Assembly: GCF_024220585.1 (NCBI RefSeq)
Contig: NZ_JAMXKF010000004.1
Span: 372,001-436,000 of the forward strand
DNA: 64,000 bases
Direction: 5' to 3'
DNA from: Dyadobacter diqingensis
GTDB taxonomy: Bacteria > Bacteroidota > Bacteroidia > Cytophagales > Spirosomataceae
Shown here one piece after another: positions 35,216-44,528 of this stretch. Under the pieces are notes generated by a model, which was not told where the DNA came from, ran no database searches, and worked only from the letters and a program-made list of their open reading frames with translations. Position numbers and translations under genes: made by a program. The stretch's first letter is position 1. Every line of letters begins with the position of its first letter.

Positions 35216-35262
35216 AAAGAAGTCAGGTTTTGAAAACGGGAACGCCCAGTCCTGACTTCTTT
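35216..35262 (+). terminator. Terminator after sulfatase operon 1
   Basis: AAAGAAGTCAGG (35216-35227) and CCTGACTTCTTT (35251-35262) form a 12-bp stem with a 23-nt loop, 57 bp past the stop. Confidence 0.6.
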
Positions 35263-35361
35263 AATTCGTTGAATTTTCACTCGTCTGTTATTGATTATCA
35301 ATTCATTAAATATCAAAAATTCCTCTCTCTTTCTTTGGTAATTAGGAAAATATAAGTTTAT

Positions 35362-35394
35362 TTTGTCTATAAAATAAATAGACTTATATCTTTC
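35362..35394 (+). promoter_or_regulatory. Sulfur-island promoter/operator 2 (SusCD operon)
   Basis: TTTG at 35362-35365, palindrome GTCTATAAAATAAATAGAC at 35365-35383 (6-bp arms), and -7 box TATCTTTC at 35387-35394. Followed by GCCACC at 35403. Confidence 0.82.
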
Positions 35395-35440
35395 CTTGAT
35401 TAGCCACCAGTCGAGTGAAGACCCAACCAATTACTAACCT

Positions 35441-35548
35441 ATGAAAACGGACTTTTTACTCCTTTCACAGAAAACTTATTACTTTGGAATGGTTTCACCA
35501 TTGAACCTGACGCAGCCGCAATGCTGTCAGGCCTGTATCAGCTGTTGA
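35441..35548 (+). CDS. Leader peptide 2, Cys-rich C-terminus
   Basis: A 35-codon ORF starting MKTDFLLLSQ and ending PQCCQACISC then TGA: five... four Cys residues of which two adjacent, one three residues on and one as the last codon. It starts 47 nt after the -7 box and ends 232 nt before the SusC start. The peptide shares no sequence with leaders 1 and 3 except the Cys-rich end, so selection appears to act on the Cys codons next to the stop. Expected role: sensing Cys-tRNA to tune the SusC/SusD-sulfatase operon. Confidence 0.75.
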   Translation: MKTDFLLLSQKTYYFGMVSPLNLTQPQCCQACISC

Positions 35549-35577
35549 TCCTGGTCATTCGACTTGTCAACTTATAA

Positions 35578-35612
35578 GCATGTTTTTGACATGCCATCTG
35601 AATAGTCAAAAA
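35578..35612 (+). promoter_or_regulatory. Two mutually exclusive hairpins after leader peptide 2
   Basis: GCATGT-TTTTG-ACATGC (35578-35594) and TTTTTGAC (35583-35590)/GTCAAAAA (35605-35612) overlap, so only one can form at a time. They begin 30 nt after the leader stop. Alternative pairing of this sort is the usual basis of attenuation. Confidence 0.5.
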
Positions 35613-35779
35613 ATCTCCCCTAATCGTTAATTCTTGTAGCAGGCTGGTTACTCTAAGTCAGGGTTTACCGCTTTTCGTATATACTTGTAAGTTATCTTTT
35701 TCGGATAATTGCTATTGGGGAAGTGCGTGCTTTATCAGATCGTTTCAAACAATTAATTTACCATTATTTTTCCCACAAA

Positions 35780-38700
35780 ATGATTAAGAAAAATCTCTAC
35801 CTGATATGGATATTGGGTGCTCTGATTTTTACCTCGTTTCAGGTAAAAGCCCAGGATGTCATCAAAGGTGTCGTCAAGGATGAATCCGGTCAAGGTTTAC
35901 CGGGTGCTACGGTTGTTGAAAAAGGAACTACCAAGTTTGCATCAACGGATGTCGACGGGAAATTTACGATTCCTGCCGGGAAAGTATTTCCTTTCACGAT
36001 TCAGATCAATATCACCGGTTTTCAGCAGCAGGAAATTGAAATATACGAGCTGACGGACGAACCAGTGGATGTCATTTTAAAAACGGCCAATGTGCTCGAC
36101 GAGGTTGTCGTGATTGGTTATGGTGAGCAAAAGAGAAAGGATATCACGGGCTCCGTGGCTTCCGTGCCTCTGGAAATAAAAAGCCAGCCCGTTGCTTCGG
36201 TTGAACGTCTGTTACAAGGTTCGGTAGCGGGCGCGGTGGTTACACAAACTTCCGGTCAGCCGGGTGGAGGAGTAAGCGTGCAGATCCGTGGCAATAACTC
36301 GATCACGGCGGGTAGCGACCCTCTTTATGTAATCGACGGGTTTCCAATTAACAATGACTACTCGCTGACAGATGCCGGCGTAACAGACGGGTCAAAAATT
36401 AACCCTTTGTCTTCTATCGCAACAGCTGATATCGAAAATATTGATGTATTGAAAGATGCATCAGCGACAGCGATTTATGGTTCCCGTGGTGCAAACGGGG
36501 TGGTTATCATTACCACAAAAACGGGTTCGAAAAACAAATCGTCGATCAATTATGACGGATTTTATGGTACCCAGGAAGTAATCCGCACACTGCCTCTATT
36601 GAACGCCGGACAATGGTGGGCATTGAGAAAAGATGCAGCAGCTAATTCGGGCAAGACGGTTTCTATACCGAGCGTAACAGGTTACTCACTGGATACTACC
36701 GGTGTGGGTACTGACTGGCAGGATGCGGCATTCAGGAAAGCGACGCAGCAAAGTCATAACTTATCGATCTTGTCAGGTTCTGATAAAACAAGACTCGCTA
36801 TTTCGGGTAACTATTTTAAGCAAAACGGTATTCTGCAAAAAACCGATTTCAGAAGGTTCTCTGCACGTGTAAACCTGGATCACCACTACAACGACCGTTT
36901 CAGAATTAATGCCAGCTTAAGTGCCAGCAATACCAAGGCCAACGTAGCGCCTGCCAACATTATCGGAAACTTGCTGCAAACGCCTCCGGCTTTGCCTATT
37001 TATCAGAACGACGGAACATTTGTAGTGAACAGCCCATTTGAATCGGCTTTGCAAAATCCGATCAACTCCCTTTACAATCAGCTGAATGAAACGATCACAA
37101 ATCGTTTTCTGGGGAATGTTTCGGGTGAGTATACAATCGCCGAAGGCCTTAAAGCCAAGGTTTTGGTTGGTGCTGATGTTGTTGGAAACAAACAGAACAG
37201 ATATTTGCCAAGTACAACCGCAGAAGGTCTTGCTTTGAGCGGTGACGCGATCGTAGGTACGGTTTCAACAACCAGCTGGCTGAACGAGAATACGTTAAGT
37301 TATGATAAGGAGCTAAACGAAAAAAACAGGATTAACGCAGTTGTAGGTTTCACGGCCCAAACTTCGCAGTCGAAAAGCGCCATTGCGGAAGCGGCTGGTT
37401 TTGCAACAGATGCCTTTCAGTATAACAATCTTGCAACGGGTATCACAAGTATCGCACCGCGTTCGGCTTCCAGTGAATGGTCTCTGGCTTCTTATCTTGG
37501 TCGTATCAATTACGTTTTTGATGATCGCTATCTGTTTACTTTCACACTTCGTGCCGATGGATCTTCCCGTTTCGGTGATGGCAATAAGTGGGGATATTTT
37601 CCTTCGGCTGCGATTGGATGGAACGTCAACAATGAGAAATTCTTCCAACAGTTTAAAAATATCAGTCTTTTAAAATTGAGATTAAGTGCCGGAACGACGG
37701 GTAACCAGAGCATTCCTCCTTATCAGTCATTGTCGCAGCTTGCTTATTACCGTTATAACTTTTCCAATACCACGGTTTCAGGGTATGCGCCTAACTCGGT
37801 ACCAAATCCAAACCTTGGATGGGAAAAAACGTTTCAGGTGGATGCCGGTATTGACCTTGGATTGTTCAAAAACCGTTTGAGCATCATTGCGGATTATTAT
37901 TACAAAAAGACGACGGATTTGTTGTTGACAAGAACGGTTGCCGGTACTTCCGGATTATCAGATTTCTATAACGGGCAGGCTTCTACGGTTTACCAGAACA
38001 TTGGCGAAGTGAGTAACCAGGGGATTGAATTGTATGTTAATTCTCAAAATACAACCGGACCTTTCAAATGGAATACGATCTTCATTTTTGCGAAAAATAC
38101 CAACAAGATTTTAAGTCTTGGTGACGGCGTGGACCAGATTATTCCTAACATCAGTGCGCCGTCAATTGCGAAAGTGGGTTATCCATTGGGATCATTTATC
38201 GTGTATAAAACGGACGGTATTATCCAGCAGGGAGACGCCGCTCTGACACCGCAGCAAAACAAAAGCCCTGGTGGACAAAAATACAAGGACATCAATAACG
38301 ATGGCGCGATCACACAAACGGGAGACCGCGTGATTATTTCAAATCAGCCTGGCTTTACAACCGGTTTGACCAACACATTTAACTATAAAGGATTTGACCT
38401 TACTGTTTTCTTCCAGGCGTCTATCGGAGGAAAGTTATATAACCAAAACCGTGCTTTGCTTGAATTGGGGACGGGTTATATCAATGCCTCGGACGTGGTG
38501 CTGAATCGCTGGACACCATCGAATACGGATACAGATGTGAAAGCTGCGTTCCAGGATCCTGCCATTACGATCTCAGACCGCTTTATCGAAGATGCGACTT
38601 ATTATCGTTTGAAAAATATCTCATTCGGATATTCTCTGCCGAAAGCACTATTGTCGAGAATAAAAGTAGAGTCGCTTCGGGTTTATGTTTCTGCGCAAAA

Positions 38701-38839
38701 TGCAATTACCTGGTCGAAGTATACCGGTTATGATCCTGAGGTTAGTCTTAACGGACAGTCGCTGATTAATAAAGGTGTGGATCAGGGTGTTTATCCAAAC
38801 AACAAATCGGTTCAGGTTGGACTCTCGCTTTCGTTCTAA
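35780..38839 (+). CDS. SusC-family TonB-dependent outer-membrane transporter
   Basis: A 1019-residue outer-membrane importer. A signal peptide ends VKAQ; a carboxypeptidase-like regulatory domain (about 27-105, GVVKDESGQGLPGATV), the plug (about 115-235, VVVIGYGEQKRKDITGSV and LYVIDGFPI), and a barrel follow. It imports the substrate held by SusD, here probably a sulfated glycan or sulfate ester. ATG at 35780 is preferred over 35723, which adds a non-signal extension. Notable oddity: no Cys and no Met after the start residue in the entire 1019-residue chain. First gene of an operon with SusD and two sulfatases, under promoter/operator 2 and the Cys leader. Confidence 0.95.
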   Translation: MIKKNLYLIWILGALIFTSFQVKAQDVIKGVVKDESGQGLPGATVVEKGTTKFASTDVDGKFTIPAGKVFPFTIQINITGFQQQEIEIYELTDEPVDVILKTANVLDEVVVIGYGEQKRKDITGSVASVPLEIKSQPVASVERLLQGSVAGAVVTQTSGQPGGGVSVQIRGNNSITAGSDPLYVIDGFPINNDYSLTDAGVTDGSKINPLSSIATADIENIDVLKDASATAIYGSRGANGVVIITTKTGSKNKSSINYDGFYGTQEVIRTLPLLNAGQWWALRKDAAANSGKTVSIPSVTGYSLDTTGVGTDWQDAAFRKATQQSHNLSILSGSDKTRLAISGNYFKQNGILQKTDFRRFSARVNLDHHYNDRFRINASLSASNTKANVAPANIIGNLLQTPPALPIYQNDGTFVVNSPFESALQNPINSLYNQLNETITNRFLGNVSGEYTIAEGLKAKVLVGADVVGNKQNRYLPSTTAEGLALSGDAIVGTVSTTSWLNENTLSYDKELNEKNRINAVVGFTAQTSQSKSAIAEAAGFATDAFQYNNLATGITSIAPRSASSEWSLASYLGRINYVFDDRYLFTFTLRADGSSRFGDGNKWGYFPSAAIGWNVNNEKFFQQFKNISLLKLRLSAGTTGNQSIPPYQSLSQLAYYRYNFSNTTVSGYAPNSVPNPNLGWEKTFQVDAGIDLGLFKNRLSIIADYYYKKTTDLLLTRTVAGTSGLSDFYNGQASTVYQNIGEVSNQGIELYVNSQNTTGPFKWNTIFIFAKNTNKILSLGDGVDQIIPNISAPSIAKVGYPLGSFIVYKTDGIIQQGDAALTPQQNKSPGGQKYKDINNDGAITQTGDRVIISNQPGFTTGLTNTFNYKGFDLTVFFQASIGGKLYNQNRALLELGTGYINASDVVLNRWTPSNTDTDVKAAFQDPAITISDRFIEDATYYRLKNISFGYSLPKALLSRIKVESLRVYVSAQNAITWSKYTGYDPEVSLNGQSLINKGVDQGVYPNNKSVQVGLSLSF

Positions 38840-38921
38840 ACGGATCACTGAAAGTACCTGAATTATTAAAAGATATAAACAAGACTGGCGCCTGAAAAGC
38901 AACAGCAAAATGCTATAAATT

Positions 38922-40490
38922 ATGAAAAGTCTGAAATATTTTCTTCTCGCATCCATGACGATCGGTCTTTCGTCCTGCGATGAATTTTTAAAAGAAGAAC
39001 CCAAATCGTTCCTGTCGGAGGAACAATATTATAAAACGCAGACCGATGCTATCAACGCGGTGAATGCAGTTTATTTCCTTCTGAATTCCGGTGGCAGCTC
39101 GGTGCAAACGCCTTATAATACGCTGTTCAACACGGGTATGAATATGGCCAGTGATGACGAAGATCCGGGACCTGGCGCGACGAATGCCGACGTAAGATCG
39201 CTTTCCGTACTGGCCCATTCATCAAGTAACCTGCGTATCTATGAGATCTGGCAGCAGCATTATGCAGCGATCAAAAAGGCCAACGTAGCTTTGGAGAAGA
39301 TTCCTGCGATTGAATTTGACAATGCCTTAAAAGAACGCTTGCTGGCAGAAACCAAGTTTTTACGTGCGTTGTACTATTTCAATGTCGTGCGATTGTACGG
39401 AGACGTGCCTCTGATCGTGGAATATCAGAAGTATGTCAATGCAAATGACTATGAAATTGCAAAATCACCGTCGGCAGATGTTTACAAACAAATTGAAAAA
39501 GACCTGACTGAGGCGGCTGCTGTTTTGCCTGCTACTTATGCGTCACCGAACGTAGGCAGAGCCACTGCTGGGGCTGCTAAGGCTCTTTTGGCAAAGGTTT
39601 ATCTGACAAAGGCTTCTCTTCCTTTGAATATCAGCGCACATTATGCTGACGCTGTGAAGAAAGCGGAAGAAGCGCTTTCAGCGGCAGACGGGGGCACGGG
39701 AAATTATGGTTATGACCTGGTATCCAACTATGCCGAAGTATTTTTGCCTGCCTTTAAGAATAATAAGGAACACATTTTTTCGGCGCAGTTTAAATCCAAC
39801 TCGCTGAACCAGGGAAATAATGAATTTCCACGGTCGATCCTTTCCGGTATTCCGGGACTTACCGGCAACTATGCGCATATGGTACGTTACTACACGCAGG
39901 GAAATGACAAGTTTTTTAGTATTTACAAATTGTTCCGCCCGGATGACAAAAGAAGGAATGTGACCTTTGTAAGAAATTTTACCAGTCCATCCAACGGACG
40001 TAAATATGCGTTGCCAATTGCCAATACGGCTGTCCCGAATGACTCTACGCCTTTCTGGAATAAATGGCTGGATCCTGCATCGTTAGCAGTTACCAATCAG
40101 TCGGCTGCGAATGTTCCGATTATACGTTATGCTGAATTGCTGCTCATCCATGCGGAGGCAGAAAATGAAGCAAACGGTCCAACAGCTAAGGCTTACAAAT
40201 CATTGAACAAAATCAGAACAAGAGCCGGGCTTCCAAACCTGACGCCTGGTTTGACCAAAGACCAGTTCCGTGACTCCGTTTATCTGGATCGTCGTTTGGA
40301 ACTAACTTATGAATATCAAAGATGGTTCGACCTGATTCGCCAGAAGGATGCTGATGGAAAATCAACATTTGTACGGAATCAGCAAAAGGTTGGCAAAACC
40401 AACGCAGCCGAAAAACATCGCTTGTATCCGATTCCACAGTCTGAAATTGATAACAATAAGCTGCTGGTTCAGAACCCCGGTTTTGAATGA
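38922..40490 (+). CDS. SusD-family substrate-binding lipoprotein
   Basis: A 522-residue surface lipoprotein that binds the ligand and lids the SusC barrel. Lipobox LSSC gives the lipidated Cys19; helical TPR-like segments (AKFLRALYYFNVVRLYGDVPL, KALLAKVYLTKA) and the C-terminal RRLELTYEYQRWFDLIR and HRLYPIPQSEID are family landmarks. The mature protein has only the lipid-anchoring Cys and three Met in over 500 residues, again sulfur-poor. It lies 82 bp after SusC. Confidence 0.95.
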   Translation: MKSLKYFLLASMTIGLSSCDEFLKEEPKSFLSEEQYYKTQTDAINAVNAVYFLLNSGGSSVQTPYNTLFNTGMNMASDDEDPGPGATNADVRSLSVLAHSSSNLRIYEIWQQHYAAIKKANVALEKIPAIEFDNALKERLLAETKFLRALYYFNVVRLYGDVPLIVEYQKYVNANDYEIAKSPSADVYKQIEKDLTEAAAVLPATYASPNVGRATAGAAKALLAKVYLTKASLPLNISAHYADAVKKAEEALSAADGGTGNYGYDLVSNYAEVFLPAFKNNKEHIFSAQFKSNSLNQGNNEFPRSILSGIPGLTGNYAHMVRYYTQGNDKFFSIYKLFRPDDKRRNVTFVRNFTSPSNGRKYALPIANTAVPNDSTPFWNKWLDPASLAVTNQSAANVPIIRYAELLLIHAEAENEANGPTAKAYKSLNKIRTRAGLPNLTPGLTKDQFRDSVYLDRRLELTYEYQRWFDLIRQKDADGKSTFVRNQQKVGKTNAAEKHRLYPIPQSEIDNNKLLVQNPGFE

Positions 40491-40514
40491 TGCTGATCTG
40501 AGTTGACAAAATGA

Positions 40515-42167
40515 ATGAAGGTAAATGTCTTTTCTTTTTACAGGAATCAGGGCATTTACCTTTTTTTTAACCGACCTATTTTGAAAAGAACAATAACCAC
40601 CGGCTTGCTTTACAGCCTTTCGACACTCCTTTTTTTTCAGGGAAATGTTTGCGCGCAAAAATCAGAGAGACCCAATATTGTCGTCATACTGGCTGATGAT
40701 ATGGGGTTTTCGGATCTGGGAAGTTTTGGCTCCGAAATTTACACACCCAATCTGAATAAACTGGCCGGAGAAGGGTTAAGGATTACCCAATTTTACAACA
40801 GCGGACGATGCTGTCCGTCAAGAGCTGCGCTGCTTACCGGGCTTTATCCGCATCAGGCCGGTATCGGTGATATGATTCAGGATAAAGGATCGCCCGCGTA
40901 TCAGGGCTATCTGAGTAAACACAGCGTCACCATTGCTGAGTTGTTGAAAACGGCAGGATATCATACCATTGTTTCGGGTAAATGGCATGTTGGTCAGGTG
41001 GAATCGGCATTGGCGCACAACCGAGGTTTTGATAAATCCTTTACCATGCAGAATAACGGAAGCAGTTATTTTAATTCCGAACCGATTTATAACGATGGAC
41101 GGACGGTTACTTTTCTTTTAAATGGAAAGAAAATTGAGCGACAGGATACCTCCCGTTATCTCACACAGGCAATCACTGATTTTGCTGTTAAGTCGCTTGA
41201 TGAAGTTAAAAGAGATGCCAATCCTTTTTTCCTGTATGTGGCATATAATGCTCCTCACTGGCCGATTCAGGCTTTGCCCGAAGATATCGCCAAATACAAA
41301 GGCAAATATTTGAAAGGCTGGGATGCGCTACGTGACCAGCGTTTCAAAAAACAAAAGGAAATTGGTATTGTAAACGATAACTGGCCATTGTCGCAACGAT
41401 TTGAGCAGGCACCTGATTGGAATAAATTAACCGCGTCTGAGAAAGATTTCTGGGATACGCGCATGGCCATTTATGCGGCGATGATCGATCGGATGGATCA
41501 TGGAATTGGTGAGATTTTGGCCAAGTTGAAAGAAATCAAAAAAGATAAAAACACGGTCATTCTTTTTGTTTCGGATAATGGCGGGAGTGGGGATACAGTG
41601 AAGGACTGGGACTATGTGACTCAGAAAAATGGTACGCCAGGTTCGGTTAATTCGATTGACAGTTATTACCCGCCCTGGGGAAATGTCAGCAATACGCCTT
41701 TCAGATTATTCAAGAAAAATACCCATGAAGGCGGCATCGCTACGCCATTCATCGCCTGGTATCCTGAGAAAATAAAAGCAGGAATAACAAGTGATCATGT
41801 CGGGCATTTGATTGATATCATGCCAACCTGTCTGGATTTGGCCGGAATTACCTATCCCGTGAGATTTAAAACGGAAATACTCACGCCGCTGGAAGGAAAA
41901 AGTCTTGTCAATGTTTTTAAAAATAGGGCGGAAAGTAATAGAGGTCCACTTTTCTGGGAACACGAAGGCAGCCGGGCGATACGCAATGGAGACTGGAAAC
42001 TTGTGGCTGAAATAAATCAGCCCTGGGAATTGTACAACCTTAAAACAGATCGTGCAGAAACAAAAAACCTGGCAGCTACTTATCCTGATAAAGTCAAAGT
42101 CCTTGCGGAAGAATATCAAAAATGGGCTGAGAAGGTTGGGGTTCTGGACTGGAATAAGATCAAGTAA
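40515..42167 (+). CDS. Secreted S1-family sulfatase (YQGYL type)
   Basis: A 550-residue sulfatase. Metal-site D61-D62 (ILADDMGF) and the maturation motif CCPSR with C99 as predicted formylglycine; SGKWHVG and LFVSDNGGS are present. The second Cys of CCPSR is at the variable position. A signal-like segment ends CAQ near residue 47, behind an unusually long N-terminus; no later Met gives an alternative start. It begins 24 bp after the SusD stop, so translational linkage is likely. Followed after 44 bp by a second sulfatase of another subfamily; the same two-gene order recurs at 54676 and 56377. Confidence 0.93.
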   Translation: MKVNVFSFYRNQGIYLFFNRPILKRTITTGLLYSLSTLLFFQGNVCAQKSERPNIVVILADDMGFSDLGSFGSEIYTPNLNKLAGEGLRITQFYNSGRCCPSRAALLTGLYPHQAGIGDMIQDKGSPAYQGYLSKHSVTIAELLKTAGYHTIVSGKWHVGQVESALAHNRGFDKSFTMQNNGSSYFNSEPIYNDGRTVTFLLNGKKIERQDTSRYLTQAITDFAVKSLDEVKRDANPFFLYVAYNAPHWPIQALPEDIAKYKGKYLKGWDALRDQRFKKQKEIGIVNDNWPLSQRFEQAPDWNKLTASEKDFWDTRMAIYAAMIDRMDHGIGEILAKLKEIKKDKNTVILFVSDNGGSGDTVKDWDYVTQKNGTPGSVNSIDSYYPPWGNVSNTPFRLFKKNTHEGGIATPFIAWYPEKIKAGITSDHVGHLIDIMPTCLDLAGITYPVRFKTEILTPLEGKSLVNVFKNRAESNRGPLFWEHEGSRAIRNGDWKLVAEINQPWELYNLKTDRAETKNLAATYPDKVKVLAEEYQKWAEKVGVLDWNKIK

Positions 42168-42211
42168 AGTTCTGAAAGTTAATAGGTTATTATAAATCGT
42201 AAACACAAAAA

Positions 42212-44521
42212 ATGATGAAAAATCTATCTTTTCCTGTAAAACAAATGACTTTGGCTGCCATGGCCTGGATAGCTTCAAACCAGGTTGTTGATGCGCAGCA
42301 TACGCCTTTGCAGCCGTACAAAGGCAAGATTGGTAAAACCGTAAAGGAAACTCAGGAATCATGGCCGGAAAAGAAGAAAGCCGCCAAGGGATCACCGAAT
42401 GTGGTCTGGATTCTGTTGGACGATATCGGTTATGGAGCGATCAGCACTTTCGGTGGCCTGATCAACACGCCAACCTTGGACAGCCTTGCCAACAATGGAT
42501 TGCGTTATACCAATTTTCACACGACAGCCATCTGCGCACCAACGCGGGCGGCACTGCTTACAGGCCGAAACTCTCACTCGGCCCATATGGGTCTCTTTCC
42601 TGAAACGGCTATTGGTACGCCTGGATATGATGCTCAGATTCCGTTCGAAAAGGCAACGGTAGCCGAAATTCTAAAAGAAAACGGATATAATACTTTCGCT
42701 TTAGGGAAATGGCATATTACGCCATTGGCTGATTTAACACCAGCCGGGCCATTTAACCGCTGGCCAACGGGAAGAGGTTTTGAGCAGTTTTATGGCTTTC
42801 CGTCGCGCGGGAGTATTGATCAGTGGCATCCTGAACTTTGGGAAGGTACACACCGTGTGAAAGATCAGCAGGATGGAAAACATTTCAACGAGCTCATCGC
42901 AGATCGGGCCATCAGTTATGTGTCCGGGCAGGGATCGGGTGGTTCTGAAAAACCATTCTTTCTTTACATTGCCACGGGAGCTGGTCATGCGCCACATCAG
43001 GTTGCCAGAGAATGGTCGGATAAGTATAAGGGGAAGTTTGACGAGGGCTGGGATGTTTATCGCGAAAAGGTTATCGCCAATCAGATCAAACTGGGCGTGG
43101 TTCCTAAAACTGCAAAAGTTCCGCCACGTAATCCGGGTGTTAAAGACTGGAATACATTGTCGGCCAATGAGAAGAAATTGTATGCACGTTTCATGGAAAC
43201 CTATGCTGGTTTTCTTGAATACACGGATCATGAAATTGGCCGGGTGATCAACCACCTTAAAGAATCTGGTCAACTTGAAAATACCTTGGTGTTTGTTTCC
43301 GTGGGCGATAATGGCGCGAGTAAGGAAGGAACATTTGTCGGGACTGTTAACAACTACGGCACTGGAATTTCGGAGGAAGAACGTTTAAAAAAGAATATCG
43401 AAAATATCGACCTGATCGGCACTGAATTTTCGAAGGTAAATTATCCTTTGGGATGGTCGGCAGCAACTAATGTTCCTTTCCGCCATTGGAAACAGGACGC
43501 CAATTCAGAAGGCGGCACGCATAATCCGCTTATCGTTTTTTATCCCAAAGGAATCAAGGACAAAGGTGGTATCAGAAATCAATACGGCCATGTGATCGAT
43601 ATTCTGCCGACGACACTGGAACTGATCAATGCAAAAGTGCCTGAAAACATTAATGGCTACAAGCAGGAGGCGATCGAAGGGACGAGTCTGGCGTATAGCC
43701 TGAATGACCCGGCGGCAAAAGATCGTCATACGGTTCAGTATTATGAAATCAGAGGTTCACGTTCGATTTACAAAGATGGCTGGAAAGCTGGCTCTCTGCA
43801 CGTGAAAGGGCAGAATTATAACGAGGATAAATGGGAGTTGTATAACTTGAAAGAGGATTTTAATGAGGTAAATAACCTGGCCGAGCAAAATCCTGTAAAA
43901 CTGAAAGAGCTGAAAACCTTGTTCGATACCGAGGCAACGAAGTATAATGTTTATCCACTTAAGGACGGCACAGAGCCTTTCGTTTTGCCGACAGTTTACA
44001 AGGATATTGACCGGGTTGTACTTTATCCGAGACAATCAACCATTGTGGATGTCGCCGGACCGTTTGCTGTAAAAAGATCATTCAGCCTTATTGCGGATGC
44101 TGAAATCAAAGGTGTCGAAACCGAAGGAGTATTATTGTCACGTGGCGGTTTTGAAGGTGGTTTGAGTTTCTTTATCCAAAATCACAAACTTAACCTCGTG
44201 TATGCGGTTGGCGATGGAACGAAGTATGTGATATCTTCTGAAAATGCCACGCTGCCAACCGGGAAGGTACAACTTCGTGCGGACGTGAAGTATGCTGAAA
44301 ACGGAACGGGAGTGGTTAGTCTTTTCGTGAACAATGCCAAAGTGGGCGAGTCTAAGCTGGATAAAACGACTGGTTCGGTTTATCTGCATGAAGGGGTTAA
44401 TGTCGGTATCGATGATCTGACTCCGGTAGCGGATTCGTATAAAGTGCCTTTCGCTTTTACTGGAAAAATAAACAAGGTTGTGATTGACTATAACGCGGGT
44501 CAGCAGGCGAATCTGAAATAA
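42212..44521 (+). CDS. Secreted S1_4-like large sulfatase
   Basis: A 769-residue exported sulfatase of the large arylsulfatase type. After a signal peptide ending VDAQ it has a linker (TVKETQESWPEKKK), the metal pair D70-D71 (WILLDDIGYG), C108 in CAPTR for formylglycine, and LALGKWHI-like GKWH. The last 170 residues are a beta-sandwich, lectin-like extension (VAGPFAVKRSFSLIADAEI) also present in the paralogue at 56377. The mature chain contains one Cys, catalytic, and two Met. Last gene before the tandem-repeat array, with which its stop codon nearly coincides. Confidence 0.92.
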   Translation: MMKNLSFPVKQMTLAAMAWIASNQVVDAQHTPLQPYKGKIGKTVKETQESWPEKKKAAKGSPNVVWILLDDIGYGAISTFGGLINTPTLDSLANNGLRYTNFHTTAICAPTRAALLTGRNSHSAHMGLFPETAIGTPGYDAQIPFEKATVAEILKENGYNTFALGKWHITPLADLTPAGPFNRWPTGRGFEQFYGFPSRGSIDQWHPELWEGTHRVKDQQDGKHFNELIADRAISYVSGQGSGGSEKPFFLYIATGAGHAPHQVAREWSDKYKGKFDEGWDVYREKVIANQIKLGVVPKTAKVPPRNPGVKDWNTLSANEKKLYARFMETYAGFLEYTDHEIGRVINHLKESGQLENTLVFVSVGDNGASKEGTFVGTVNNYGTGISEEERLKKNIENIDLIGTEFSKVNYPLGWSAATNVPFRHWKQDANSEGGTHNPLIVFYPKGIKDKGGIRNQYGHVIDILPTTLELINAKVPENINGYKQEAIEGTSLAYSLNDPAAKDRHTVQYYEIRGSRSIYKDGWKAGSLHVKGQNYNEDKWELYNLKEDFNEVNNLAEQNPVKLKELKTLFDTEATKYNVYPLKDGTEPFVLPTVYKDIDRVVLYPRQSTIVDVAGPFAVKRSFSLIADAEIKGVETEGVLLSRGGFEGGLSFFIQNHKLNLVYAVGDGTKYVISSENATLPTGKVQLRADVKYAENGTGVVSLFVNNAKVGESKLDKTTGSVYLHEGVNVGIDDLTPVADSYKVPFAFTGKINKVVIDYNAGQQANLK

Positions 44522-44528
44522 TGGCTCG

